This document shows, in pieces, positions 1-8,949 of a stretch of DNA of 64,000 nt. The stretch covers positions 310,001-374,000 of the forward strand of contig SCPD01000003.1 of the NCBI GenBank assembly GCA_005502925.1, written 5' to 3'. The stretch comes from Rhizobiales bacterium Y(2018) (GTDB taxonomy: Bacteria; Pseudomonadota; Alphaproteobacteria; Rhizobiales; Aestuariivirgaceae). The translations under genes were made by a program, and so were the position numbers. Under the pieces are notes generated by a model. The model was not told where the DNA came from. It searched no databases and saw only the letters and a list, made by a program, of their open reading frames with translations. Every line of letters starts with the position of its first letter. Within the stretch, counting starts at the first letter, position 1.

Positions 1-997
1 CTTCAAGCCGGCGCATGAGAAGCCCTTCGTCATCGGCTACAATAATTCCTTCTCCGGCAATGCCTGGCGCGCCGCGGCCCTGGCGCAGCTCGAAAGCGAC
101 GTCGAGAAATACAAGAAGCTCGGCCTCGTCAAAGACCTGATCGTCACCGACTCCAACGGCGACATCTCGACCCAGATCCAGCAGATGCTCTCGATGATCC
201 AGCGCGGCGTCGATCTCATCATCTCGATCCCAGGCTCGCCCACCGCGATGAACGGAGTCATCGACGAAGCCTTCGCCGCCGGCATTCCGGTGATCACGCT
301 TGCAGCACCAGTGACGACCGCCAATGCGATCAATGTCGACACCAATGGCTATCTGATCGGCAAGACGATGGCGCTGGGCCTTGTCCAGAAGCTCAACGGC
401 AAGGGCAATATCCTCACCATCCAGGGCATCCCCGGCACGTCCGGCAGCGAACTCATCAAGGCCGGCGGGGCCGCGGTGTTCAACAACTGTCCGGATATCA
501 AGATCGTCGCCGATCTCGTCGGCCAGTGGTCGAATTCGACGGCGCAGACGGCGGTACTGCAGCAGCTCTCGACCAATCCGACCGAGATCGCCGGCATCTG
601 GCAGCAGGGCTCGATGTTCATGGGCACGATCAACGCGCTCGAGCAGGCCGGCCGTCCGATCATCCCGGTGACCGTCGGCAATCCCGACCAGAACGCGCTC
701 GCCTACTGGCATGACAATCTCGACAAGGGCTTCAGCACGGTGGGCTCGTCCAACGCGCCGGGCGCCGGCATGGATGTCGTCTTCCGCACCGGCATGCGCG
801 TGCTTCTGGGCCAGGGCCTCAAGGTGAGCAATGTCGTGGTGCGCCCGCCGCTCATCACCGCCGAAACGTTGAAGGACTGGTACAAGCCGGACTTCACCGT
901 CAACTCCACCGGCGTCGGCGAGCCGCCCCCGGGCACCTGGATGCCCGACAGCATCCTCGATGGCTATTTCACCAGCCCCGCGGCTTTGCCACAGTAA
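1..997 (+). CDS. Sugar ABC transporter substrate-binding protein, 5' end missing
   Basis: This is the periplasmic ligand-binding subunit of a ribose/xylose-type (CUT2) importer. The frame is open from base 2, so the signal peptide and start lie before the window; 331 residues remain. The fold signature is clear: an opening VIGYNNSFSGNAWR strand, the GVDLIISIPGSP segment, IPVITLAAPV before the hinge, and a C-terminal NALAYWHDNLDKGF stretch typical of Peripla_BP_4 proteins. The ATPase and two permeases of the same importer follow at 3174-6621, separated from it by an isomerase and an oxidoreductase gene. The ligand is probably a sugar or cyclitol, but the sequence does not say which. Confidence 0.85.
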   Translation, partial: FKPAHEKPFVIGYNNSFSGNAWRAAALAQLESDVEKYKKLGLVKDLIVTDSNGDISTQIQQMLSMIQRGVDLIISIPGSPTAMNGVIDEAFAAGIPVITLAAPVTTANAINVDTNGYLIGKTMALGLVQKLNGKGNILTIQGIPGTSGSELIKAGGAAVFNNCPDIKIVADLVGQWSNSTAQTAVLQQLSTNPTEIAGIWQQGSMFMGTINALEQAGRPIIPVTVGNPDQNALAYWHDNLDKGFSTVGSSNAPGAGMDVVFRTGMRVLLGQGLKVSNVVVRPPLITAETLKDWYKPDFTVNSTGVGEPPPGTWMPDSILDGYFTSPAALPQ

Positions 998-1023
998 GGC
1001 GCCTTACTCTGCCTCTTCGCGCG

Positions 1024-1045
1024 GCGGCGGCATCCCTGCCGCCGC
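1024..1045 (+). terminator. Stem-loop after binding-protein gene
   Basis: The arms CGGCGGCA and TGCCGCCG pair perfectly around a TCCC loop, with one more G-C pair outside. It lies in the 74-bp gap between the binding-protein stop and the SIS gene start. There is no T-tract, so it looks more like an mRNA 3'-end stabiliser or partial attenuator than a strong terminator. Confidence 0.5.
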
Positions 1046-1071
1046 GCCTTCCCTCTTGTACGGATGACACC

Positions 1072-1869
1072 ATGCCGAACACTTATCTCGCCAAAGCCAT
1101 CGCCCTCCTCCAGGAAGTGGAGGCGACGCAAAGCGCCCAGATCGCCACTGGCGCACAATGGATCGCCGATACGATCCAAGCCGACGGCATGGCGCATTTC
1201 TTCGGCGCCGGTCATTCGCATATGGCGCTCGAGGAAGTGTTTCCCCGCAATGGCGGGCTGATCGGCCTGCATCCGCTTTCCGAGCTGGCGCTCTCCTATT
1301 ACACGCCGGTGGTCGGCAATTCCGGCATCTATCAGATGCGCTTCTTCCAGTCGGTCGAGGGCCTGGGCGAAATCATCTGGAAGAACTATCGCTTCAAGAA
1401 AACCGATTGCTTCGTCGTCTACACCAATACCGGCGTCACCAAGGTCGCCCTCGACATCGCCACTTTCGCCAAGGCGGAAGGCATGCGTGTCATCGCGGTC
1501 ACCTCGCTCAAACATGCCGCTGCCACCGGCACCGAGCATAAGGGCGGCAAGCGCCTGCATGAAATCGCCGATCTCGTCATCGACAATTGCTCGGTGGTGG
1601 GCGACGCGATGGTCGAAATTCCCGGCCTCGAGGACAAAGCGGGGGCGGGATCGAGCATCACCAGCATCGCCATCACCAATGCGCTCGCGACCGAAACCGC
1701 GCTCGAGCTTTCGCGGCGTGGATTGAAACCCATGGTGCTGCCCAGCCCCTATTTCGAAGGCACGCCTGAAGGCAACGCCAGGCGGGCGCGCGCCGAGAAG
1801 CGCTGGGACGAATGCATGGACGAATATTCGCGCCGTTATGCCGACATGTTCCTGCGCGGCAAGGCCTGA
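1072..1869 (+). CDS. SIS-domain sugar isomerase (UPF0309-like)
   Basis: This 265-residue protein has the single SIS (phosphosugar isomerase) fold. The sugar-phosphate loop is HFFGAGHSHMALEE around residues 42-55, and a second binding segment reads TNTGVTKVALDIA. Length and motifs match the UPF0309 group of single-domain SIS proteins, which are assumed to bind or isomerise phosphorylated sugars. It is placed between the binding protein and the FAD oxidoreductase of a CUT2 importer operon, so it probably acts in the cytoplasm on the imported compound after phosphorylation, perhaps by the FGGY kinase at 7420. The exact substrate cannot be read from the sequence. Confidence 0.8.
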   Translation: MPNTYLAKAIALLQEVEATQSAQIATGAQWIADTIQADGMAHFFGAGHSHMALEEVFPRNGGLIGLHPLSELALSYYTPVVGNSGIYQMRFFQSVEGLGEIIWKNYRFKKTDCFVVYTNTGVTKVALDIATFAKAEGMRVIAVTSLKHAAATGTEHKGGKRLHEIADLVIDNCSVVGDAMVEIPGLEDKAGAGSSITSIAITNALATETALELSRRGLKPMVLPSPYFEGTPEGNARRARAEKRWDECMDEYSRRYADMFLRGKA

Positions 1870-1878
1870 GGAGAACCT

Positions 1879-3177
1879 ATGGACTATCAAGCAGATGTGG
1901 TGGTGGCGGGCGCCGGCAGCGCCGGCATGGTGGCGGCGATCGCCGCCGCCCGCAACGGCGCCCGGACAATCCTCATCGAGCGCGGCGGGTTTCTCGGCGG
2001 CATCAGCACCGCGGTGCTCGACACGATGTATGCCTTCTATGCGCCGGGTGACGCGCAGGAGAAGGTGGTCTCAGGGCTTCCCGACGAAGTGGTTGACCGC
2101 ATCGAAAAATATGACGCGGTGCTGCGCCGGCCCAACACCTTCGGCTCCGGCACCGGCATCACCTATAATCCCGAGACGCTGAAGCGCGTATGGGACGACC
2201 TCGCCGCGGAAGCGGGCGTGAAAGTCCTCCTGCACAGTTTCATCACCGGCGCGGTGACGGAAGGATCGAAGGTCACCGGGATTCGTTTCGTCAACAAGGC
2301 CGGCAGCCACACAGTGACGGCCAAGTCTGTCATCGACGCGTCGGGCGACGCCGATGTGGTTGCCGATGCCGGCGGCGATTTCGAGCTGGCGGGCCGCGAC
2401 GGCGCCCAGCAGACGCTCTCCACCACCTTCCGGATCGGCAATGTCGGCGAGCGGGCGCTCGGCGTGAAGAAGGATGAGCTGCACGCCTTGATGCGCGAGG
2501 CCAATAAGAGCGGGCGCTTCGTGCTGCCGCGCGAGGAAGGCAGCGTCCACCGCACGCCCGACAAAGGCATCATGGCGACCATCATGACGCGCGTGCCCGG
2601 CACCGCGCCCGACGACATCGAAGGCATCTCGCGGGCGGAAGCGCAAGGCCGCGCCCAGGCGCAGGAATATTTCCGTTTCCTGAAAGAGATGGTGCCCGGC
2701 TATGAAAATTCAGTGCTGATCGGCACCTCGCCCTGGATCGGCGTGCGTGAGACGCGGCGCATTCTCGGCGACTATCAGCTCAACGGCGAGGATGTGCTGG
2801 CGGCGCGGCGCTTCGAGGACGGCATCGCCCGCTGCGGCGCCCCGATCGAGGATCATCATGCCGGGCGCGATACGCGCTGGGCCTATATCCCCAATTCCGG
2901 CACCTATACGATCCCCTTCCGCGCTTTGCTGCCGCGCAATCTGGACGGCATCCTGGTGGCGGGGCGTTGCCTCTCCTCGACCCATGACGCCCATGCGAGC
3001 GCGCGCTCGATCGGCACCTGCATGGCAATGGGCCAGGCCGCCGGCAGCGCCGCCGCCTTGGCCGCCGATCAGGGCATCACGCCGCGCCAGGTGCAGACCG
3101 ATACATTGCTCACTCTGCTCGACCGGCAAGGCGCCGATCTCGGCCGGCGCGGCAAAGCGGCCTCAGATGCCGCATGA
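1879..3177 (+). CDS. FAD-dependent oxidoreductase (FAD_oxidored family)
   Basis: This 432-residue flavoprotein begins with a Rossmann FAD-binding motif (DVVVAGAGSAG, glycines at 11, 13 and 16, with IERGGFLGG after it) and ends with the FAD-contact segment LVAGRCLSSTHDAHAS followed by CMAMGQAAG. That pairing is typical of Pfam FAD_oxidored proteins, which oxidise hydroxyl or amine groups of small metabolites. An AGGAG site lies just upstream of the ATG. Its last codons overlap the start of the ATPase gene (ATGA), so it is translated as part of the importer operon. An uptake operon with a built-in flavin oxidase or dehydrogenase suggests that the ligand is oxidised early in its breakdown. Confidence 0.8.
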   Translation: MDYQADVVVAGAGSAGMVAAIAAARNGARTILIERGGFLGGISTAVLDTMYAFYAPGDAQEKVVSGLPDEVVDRIEKYDAVLRRPNTFGSGTGITYNPETLKRVWDDLAAEAGVKVLLHSFITGAVTEGSKVTGIRFVNKAGSHTVTAKSVIDASGDADVVADAGGDFELAGRDGAQQTLSTTFRIGNVGERALGVKKDELHALMREANKSGRFVLPREEGSVHRTPDKGIMATIMTRVPGTAPDDIEGISRAEAQGRAQAQEYFRFLKEMVPGYENSVLIGTSPWIGVRETRRILGDYQLNGEDVLAARRFEDGIARCGAPIEDHHAGRDTRWAYIPNSGTYTIPFRALLPRNLDGILVAGRCLSSTHDAHASARSIGTCMAMGQAAGSAAALAADQGITPRQVQTDTLLTLLDRQGADLGRRGKAASDAA

Positions 3178-4697
3178 GCGCCAGGGCCGCCCCAACACCT
3201 CGCATTGACGAGCTTCTCCTCGAGGCGACGGGGCTGGCCAAGGCCTATGGCGAGACGCAGGCGCTCAAGCAGGGCGATCTCACGATCAGATCCGGCAGCG
3301 TGCATGCGATCATCGGCGAGAATGGCAGTGGCAAGTCGACACTCGTCAAGTTGCTCACCGGTGTGGTCGGCCCGGATGCGGGAAACCTCACCCTTGCCGG
3401 CAAGGACCTTCGGCTCACTTCGCCCCGCGATGCACGCGTCGCCGGCATCGCCACCACCTTCCAGGAAGTGCTGGTGCTCGAGGAGTTGAGCGTTCTCGAT
3501 AATCTGTGGCTCGGCCAGGATGGGCTGTTCCGCTTCCATGTCGCGCGCGCGCGCAAGCGGAGCGAAGCCGCAGCGCTTCTTGCCGAGCTGATCGGCGATG
3601 CCGTGCCCGATCTCGACGCGAAAGTGAGCAGCATTGATCTTGGCACTCGCCAGGCCATCGTTATCGCCCGCTCGCTGCTGCTGAAACCCCGTCTTCTCAT
3701 CCTCGATGAAGCGACGGCGGCGCTCGACATCTCGGTGCGCGACCGGCTCTTCGCGGCCTTGCGCCGTCGCGTTGCGGCAGGTCTCTCGGTTCTGTTCATC
3801 ACTCATAAGATGGACGAGATCGCCGCCCTTGCCGATGAGGTGACGGTGCTCCGCTCCGGCGAGACCGTGGCGCATCTGCCGATCGGCGCGGCGACACCGG
3901 CGCGCATGCTGGAGCTGATGTCGGGGCGGACCGAAGCCAAGTCGATCGTATCCGCTCGTGCCGCGATGCGCGAAGAGCGACTCACGCTCAAGCAGATTCA
4001 GCTCAGGATTGGCGGCCGCCCCTTCGATCTCGATATCCAGGCCAGTGAAATTCTCGGCCTCGCCGGACTCGAAGGCCATGGCGCCGATCTCTCCACGCAG
4101 ATCCTCGGCGGCGTTCGCTCGCCACTCGCCGGATCGGTCACGACGGCCAGCGGACAAGACTTGGAAGGCCAGGCAGCTTTCGTGCGCGCCGGTATCGCCT
4201 ATGTGCCGCGCGACCGCAAAAGCGAAGGCATCTTCGCGCCATTGTCGATCGCCGATAATTTCGCCGTAACGACACTTCCCGCCCATACGCGGTTCGGTTT
4301 CATCGACAAGGCAAAGGTTGCAACCGCGCGTAAACCGCTCTTCGACCGGCTCGGCGTCAAATACGGCGCGCTGAAAGACGCGATCACCAGCCTCAGCGGC
4401 GGCAACCAGCAGAAAGTTATCTTGGCGCGCATGCTGGCGCTCAAGCCGAAGATACTGGTGCTCAACGATCCGACGCGCGGCGTCGACCTCGCCACCAAGC
4501 AGGATATCTATGCGCTGCTGGCCGAGCTCGCCCAGGCCGGCGTCGCCGTGGTGATCCACTCGACCGAGGTCGAGGAATTGCTGGCGCTCTGCCACCGGGT
4601 GGCGATCTTCCACGATCGGACCCTGTTTCAGGCCTCCGACCATGCCAGACTCAGCCGCGAGCGCCTGATCGCCGGATTGTTCGGGCGCCAGCCATGA
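3174..4697 (+). CDS. Sugar ABC transporter ATP-binding protein (CUT2, RbsA-like)
   Basis: This 507-residue protein carries two fused nucleotide-binding domains, as in RbsA, XylG and MglA. The first has an intact Walker A (GENGSGKST, residues 48-56) and Walker B (LLILDEATAALD). The second has the usual degenerate P-loop of this family (GLEGHGADLS), then YVPRDRKSEG and a strong signature LSGGNQQKV. It powers the importer whose binding protein opens the window and whose permeases follow at 4694 and 5659. Both gene boundaries are ATGA overlaps, which implies translational coupling. Confidence 0.92.
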   Translation: MSARAAPTPRIDELLLEATGLAKAYGETQALKQGDLTIRSGSVHAIIGENGSGKSTLVKLLTGVVGPDAGNLTLAGKDLRLTSPRDARVAGIATTFQEVLVLEELSVLDNLWLGQDGLFRFHVARARKRSEAAALLAELIGDAVPDLDAKVSSIDLGTRQAIVIARSLLLKPRLLILDEATAALDISVRDRLFAALRRRVAAGLSVLFITHKMDEIAALADEVTVLRSGETVAHLPIGAATPARMLELMSGRTEAKSIVSARAAMREERLTLKQIQLRIGGRPFDLDIQASEILGLAGLEGHGADLSTQILGGVRSPLAGSVTTASGQDLEGQAAFVRAGIAYVPRDRKSEGIFAPLSIADNFAVTTLPAHTRFGFIDKAKVATARKPLFDRLGVKYGALKDAITSLSGGNQQKVILARMLALKPKILVLNDPTRGVDLATKQDIYALLAELAQAGVAVVIHSTEVEELLALCHRVAIFHDRTLFQASDHARLSRERLIAGLFGRQP

Positions 4698-5662
4698 AGC
4701 TCTCCCGCAGCAACTTGCGCGACCCGACGGCGCTTGCCGCGCTCCTGTTCCTGATCCTCCTCGCCCTCAGCATCCTCCAGGATCCGATCCTGCTGTCGCC
4801 GCGCTTCCTGACCGGCGCGCTCAGTGTCGCCGTGCCGCTCATTCTGGGCGCCATGGCGGTGACGCCGGCCATCCTGTCGGGCAATGGCGGCATGGATCTT
4901 TCGATCGGGCCTCTGATGGGCTTCATCAACGTGCTGGTGGTCACCCTGCTGATGCCGGCAAATCTCGGCGACTGGTGGCTCGCGGTGCCGATCCTCCTGA
5001 TCATCGGTTTCGCCGCCGGCGCGCTCAATGGTGTGCTCGTCGCGGTCGTTCGCTTGCAGCCGATCGTGGCGACGCTCGGCACTTATCTGATCCTCGGCGG
5101 CATCAATCTGTGGCTGCTGCCCAGCCCGATCGGCCCGGTTCCCGTCTGGTTCGGCACGCTGTCACGGCTCATCGGCGTCTTTCCGGGGCCTCTCGTCTTC
5201 CTGATCGGCCCGGCGCTCATCTGGGTCCTGCTCGGCTTCACGCCGTTCCGGAAAGTCCTGCTGGCGGTCGGCGGAGATGACCGTGTCGCCTATTCAGCCG
5301 GCATCGATGTCACACGGGTCCGCATTCTCGCTTACGCGCTGGGCGGACTCTTCGCCGCCTTTGCCGGGCTGGCGCTCACTTCGCTCATCCAGTCGGCCGA
5401 CGCCACCATCGGACCGCCCTTCACCTTGCAGGTCATCACCGCGGCGGCGCTCGGCGGCATCAATCTCGCCGGCGGACGCGGCACCATGTGGGGCAGCGTC
5501 TTCGGCGCGCTGTCTTTGTTCCTGATCCAGAATCTGCTGACCAATTACGGGGTTTCGGTCTTCTGGCAGCAGGTTGTGTTCGGGCTGACGCTGATCGGCG
5601 CGCTCATCCTCAATGCCGGCCTCGCCCAGAGCTTCTTCTCTTTCAGGGGACGCCGCAGATGA
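4694..5662 (+). CDS. Sugar ABC transporter permease (CUT2)
   Basis: This 322-residue integral membrane protein has the hydrophobic pattern and length of RbsC-type permeases. Family marks include GNGGMDLSIGPLMG in the first half and ITAAALGGINLAGGRGTMWG near the C-terminus, the loop that contacts the ATPase. It starts inside the stop codon of the ATPase gene and ends inside the start of the second permease (ATGA overlaps on both sides). Together with the neighbouring permease it should form a heterodimeric inner-membrane channel. Confidence 0.9.
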   Translation: MKLSRSNLRDPTALAALLFLILLALSILQDPILLSPRFLTGALSVAVPLILGAMAVTPAILSGNGGMDLSIGPLMGFINVLVVTLLMPANLGDWWLAVPILLIIGFAAGALNGVLVAVVRLQPIVATLGTYLILGGINLWLLPSPIGPVPVWFGTLSRLIGVFPGPLVFLIGPALIWVLLGFTPFRKVLLAVGGDDRVAYSAGIDVTRVRILAYALGGLFAAFAGLALTSLIQSADATIGPPFTLQVITAAALGGINLAGGRGTMWGSVFGALSLFLIQNLLTNYGVSVFWQQVVFGLTLIGALILNAGLAQSFFSFRGRRR

Positions 5663-6621
5663 TCCGCTTCTGGCAGTCGCTCAAGCAGACCATATGGCCG
5701 CAGCTCTTTGCGCTCGCCGCGCTCTATCTCATCGGCATGGCGACGATCGACGGCTTCGGCAGCTGGCGCAGCATCCTGGCGGTGCTGGTGCTCGCCTCCT
5801 TCATCGGCATCGCCGCATCCGGCCAGACCATCGTGGCGCTTCTGGGCGGCATCGATCTCGCTATTCCTGGCCTCATCGCGTTTGCCAATATCGCGACGGC
5901 CGAACTCACCGGTCACGGCTGGCCTTTCGCGCTGGTGGTGCTGTTCATCTTATCGGTCGCGGCGCTCATCGGCGCCTTCAACGGCTTCATCTCGCGCGCC
6001 TTGAGGCTCAATCCGCTGATCGTGACACTCGGCGTCAGCTCGGTCATCATGGGCGCCATATTGGTGTGGACCGGCGGGCAGCCGACCGGCTTCGCGCCGA
6101 AATGGCTGAGCCAGTTCGTGGCGCCGTCCGGCAAGATCTTCGGTCTGCCGATCCCGCCCATCCTGGTGTTCTGGCTGGTGATCGCGCTCGGGCTCATCAC
6201 GCTGCTGCGCGCCACACCCTTCGGCCGGCAGGTCTATGCCGCGGGCGCCAGCCTTCCGGCGGCGCGGCTTGCGCTGGTGCCGACGACACGCATCTGGACC
6301 TGCGCTTTCGCCTTGAGCGCGGTGATGGCCGCCGTTACCGGCATTTTGCTGGCAGGCTTCAGCGCGCAAGGCGATGCGCGCATCGCGTCGCCCTATCTCT
6401 TCAACACCATCGCCAGCGTCGTCATCGGCGGCACTTCGCTCGTCGGGGCGCGCGGCAGCTATGGCCGCACGGTGCTCGGCGCCATCATATTGACGCTCAT
6501 CACCACGGTGCTGGTCGCCAATAATTTCAGCGCCGCCATGCAGCAGGCCTTGCTCGGCGTGGTCATTCTCATCGTGGTGGCGACCTATGGCCGCGAGACG
6601 AAAGTGGCGGCGCGCTTATGA
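5659..6621 (+). CDS. Sugar ABC transporter permease (CUT2), second subunit
   Basis: This 320-residue polytopic protein is paired with the permease just upstream. It shows the family segments LLGGIDLAIPGLIAFANI and SVVIGGTSLVGARGSYG. The frame stays open 171 bases further upstream, but the ATG at 5659 overlaps the preceding stop as ATGA and begins a normal RbsC-like N-terminus (MIRFWQSLKQ), so I chose it. The gene ends nine bases before the stop of the convergent GntR gene, leaving almost no room for a terminator. Confidence 0.88.
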   Translation: MIRFWQSLKQTIWPQLFALAALYLIGMATIDGFGSWRSILAVLVLASFIGIAASGQTIVALLGGIDLAIPGLIAFANIATAELTGHGWPFALVVLFILSVAALIGAFNGFISRALRLNPLIVTLGVSSVIMGAILVWTGGQPTGFAPKWLSQFVAPSGKIFGLPIPPILVFWLVIALGLITLLRATPFGRQVYAAGASLPAARLALVPTTRIWTCAFALSAVMAAVTGILLAGFSAQGDARIASPYLFNTIASVVIGGTSLVGARGSYGRTVLGAIILTLITTVLVANNFSAAMQQALLGVVILIVVATYGRETKVAARL

Positions 6622-6629
6622 TTGGATAC

Positions 6630-7364
6630 TCACCCGGCGCTGCTGCGCTGATCCGCCCACAATTCGAAGAGCAGTTGGCAACGGTCGCCCCGGATCAACG
6701 CCATCGCCGCTTCCGCGGCCACATTGTCGCGATCATAGGTGGTGCGCGACAGGCGCAGTGCCGGCTGGTCGATGCGGACTTGCAGCAGGCCCGCCTGCTC
6801 ACTCGACAGCATCACCGGCGCCAGCGTCTCGCGCGCCCGCACCAGCTGCGTGCCATATTCGCGCGCCAGCACATCATAGAGAGAGCGGGCGCCGAAATCG
6901 AAACGGCCGAGATTGGGAAAGCGCTCGGCGGCCATGGCGGAGGTTTCGAGCGCATAAGGCTCACCATCGACGAAGCGCAAACGCGTGAGACGAAACACCT
7001 TGGCGTTGGCCGCACTTTGGAGAGCGCTCGCTTCATCCGCCGCCGGCGCCGTCAGCTCGGCGCTGATCACCCGCGTCGAGACCAGCTTGCCATCCGCCTT
7101 CAGCGCTTCCGAGATACTGAAGAAACCGAGCAGCGAAGATTCGATGCGCGACCTGGCGACGAAGGTGCCTTGCCCCTGATTGCGCACCACGAGCTTGCGC
7201 TGCGCGAGTTCCGCCAGCGCCTGACGCGCGGTGATGCGGCTGACACCGAACAATTCACAAAGCTCGCGCTCGGGGGGCAGACGATGGCCAGGCGGGTAGT
7301 CGCCCGACTGGATCTTCGCCTCCAGCAACCGGACGATGCGCTTGTAGTTGGGTTCGCTCGACAT
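6630..7364 (-). CDS. GntR-family regulator, HutC/UTRA type
   Basis: This 244-residue DNA-binding protein has an N-terminal winged helix (LPPERELCELFGVSRITA, with the recognition helix in VSRITARQALAEL) and a C-terminal UTRA effector-binding domain ending near LRLSRTTYDRDN. HutC-type regulators usually respond to sugars, amino acids or their phosphates. It is divergent from the FGGY kinase gene and convergent with the importer operon. A GTCATA-N4-TATGAC palindrome begins three bases upstream of its own start codon and is the likely operator, so autoregulation plus control of the kinase is expected. Confidence 0.9.
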   Translation of the reverse strand: MSSEPNYKRIVRLLEAKIQSGDYPPGHRLPPERELCELFGVSRITARQALAELAQRKLVVRNQGQGTFVARSRIESSLLGFFSISEALKADGKLVSTRVISAELTAPAADEASALQSAANAKVFRLTRLRFVDGEPYALETSAMAAERFPNLGRFDFGARSLYDVLAREYGTQLVRARETLAPVMLSSEQAGLLQVRIDQPALRLSRTTYDRDNVAAEAAMALIRGDRCQLLFELWADQRSSAG

Positions 7365-7367
7365 TTG

Positions 7368-7383
7368 GTCATATCATTATGAC
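7368..7383. promoter_or_regulatory. Palindromic operator for the GntR regulator
   Basis: The sequence GTCATATCATTATGAC has perfect 6-bp arms (GTCATA, TATGAC) around TCAT. It lies in the 55-bp gap between the divergent GntR and kinase genes. Size and spacing suit a GntR-dimer site. Assignment to this regulator rests on position only. Confidence 0.6.
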
Positions 7384-7419
7384 AAATGAATCAACAATGC
7401 CAGCGGGAAGGACATTGTC

Positions 7420-8949
7420 ATGAGCGGCTGTAAAGCAGTTATCGGCATCGATCTCGGCACGCAATCGACCAAGGCGGCACTCGTTGCGCTCGACGGCCGT
7501 CCCATCGGCTCGCATTCGGTCGCCGTCGAATTCGAGCGGCCGCAGCCCGGCTGGGGCGAGCAACCGCCTGATATTCTCGTGCAGTCGGCGCTCGCATGCC
7601 TCGGCGCACTCACCGGCAAGTTTCCCGATGTCGAAATCGTCGGCCTCGGCATCGCCGCGCAAATGGGCGGCGCCATCGGGATCGACAAAAACTTCGAAGC
7701 CGTGACACCGCATGAAATGTGGCTCGACACCCGCGCCGACGAAGACCGCCAGGAGCTGCTCGGTCTGTATGGTCCCGAAATCCTGGCGAAGAACGGCATC
7801 ATTCCCTTCGTGGCGCCGCGCGTAAGGCGCTGGCTGCGCCTCGATCCGGCTTTCGCGCAACGCCTCGCCACTGTCGTGGCGCCGGCCGGCTATCTCGCCG
7901 GACGCCTCACCGGTGCTGAGGCCAAAGACGCCATCTGCGACCGCACCCAGGCCAATCTCTATGGCTGCTTCGATGTGGCGCGCAATCAATGGGACGATGA
8001 TCTCGCCCGGCGTTGCGGCCTGCCGCCAGAGCTTCTGCCGCGCATCGCCGATCCCTTCGACATCGCCGGCCGGCTCTCCGCCGAGATGGCCGCGCGTTGC
8101 GGCCTCACCGCCGGAATTCCCGTTGCCGCCGGCATGGGCGACGGTACCGGCGGCTGGTTCGCGGCGGGCGGGATAGAGCCCGGCGTCTCGATCGACACCA
8201 GCGGCTCCTCGGCGCATTTCGCCGTCACCGTCGACCGCTTCATCACCGATCCTTCCGGGCTCCTCGCCTGCATGCCCTCGGCGGCGCCGGGGCGCTTCTA
8301 TCTCCTAGGCTTCACCACCAGCACCGGCCTCGCCCATCGCTGGCTCAGCCGGACTTTCGGCAAGAGCTATCAGGAGCTCGAGGCATTGAGCGTCACCGTG
8401 CCGCCGGGCAGCAACGGCATTCTCGCGGTGCCGCATCTCAATGGCCGGGTCAGCCCCTTCGAGGCCACGATGAAAGGCGGCTTTCTCGGCTTCGACGACA
8501 AAAGCGGCCCGGGCGAGCTCTATCGCGCGCTGCTCGAGGCAAGCGCCTATGAGCTCAATGGCTGGCTCGAGGCGGCGCTGAGGCTCGCGCCCGGCCTTAC
8601 TCTGTCGAATGTCGTCAATGTCGGCGGCGGCGCCCAGAGCGCCTTGTGGAACCAGATCAAGGCGGATGTGACGGGCCTCAGCCTTCATATCGCTTCACCT
8701 GAGATCAACGCGGCGCGCGGCGCCGCCCTGGCCGCTGGCATCGCCGCCGGCGCCATCGACCGCGCCAGCCGCGACTGGTTCGCCGCCGATTATCTCGAAG
8801 CCCAGACCTTCACACCCGATGCCGCTCGGCACCGGCTCTATGCGCCCTATCGCGACAGCTATGCCCGCCTCACCGACCAGCTGCTGCCGGTCTACCGGAC
8901 CTTGCAGCAGCTGCGCCAGAACCAACGACAAGAGAAAGACACGCCATGA
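7420..8949 (+). CDS. FGGY-family carbohydrate kinase (xylulokinase-like)
   Basis: This 509-residue protein has the two-domain actin-like fold of FGGY kinases. The phosphate-1 motif GIDLGTQSTKAAL starts at about residue 9, GMGDGTGGWFAAGG and IDTSGSSAHF come mid-protein, and NVGGGAQSALWNQIKADV marks the C-terminal adenosine site. The family uses ATP to phosphorylate pentuloses, glycerol, polyols or related sugars; by length and motif order this is nearest xylulokinase. It overlaps the creatininase-family gene by ATGA and shares a promoter region with the GntR gene, so it is probably the phosphorylating step for the compound imported by the operon at 1-6621. Confidence 0.88.
   Translation: MSGCKAVIGIDLGTQSTKAALVALDGRPIGSHSVAVEFERPQPGWGEQPPDILVQSALACLGALTGKFPDVEIVGLGIAAQMGGAIGIDKNFEAVTPHEMWLDTRADEDRQELLGLYGPEILAKNGIIPFVAPRVRRWLRLDPAFAQRLATVVAPAGYLAGRLTGAEAKDAICDRTQANLYGCFDVARNQWDDDLARRCGLPPELLPRIADPFDIAGRLSAEMAARCGLTAGIPVAAGMGDGTGGWFAAGGIEPGVSIDTSGSSAHFAVTVDRFITDPSGLLACMPSAAPGRFYLLGFTTSTGLAHRWLSRTFGKSYQELEALSVTVPPGSNGILAVPHLNGRVSPFEATMKGGFLGFDDKSGPGELYRALLEASAYELNGWLEAALRLAPGLTLSNVVNVGGGAQSALWNQIKADVTGLSLHIASPEINAARGAALAAGIAAGAIDRASRDWFAADYLEAQTFTPDAARHRLYAPYRDSYARLTDQLLPVYRTLQQLRQNQRQEKDTP

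Noticed and set aside
3069-4643. 524-residue open frame antisense to the CUT2 ATPase
   Set aside because: The ATPase on the plus strand has full Walker motifs and overlapping neighbours. The antisense frame has no recognisable domain.
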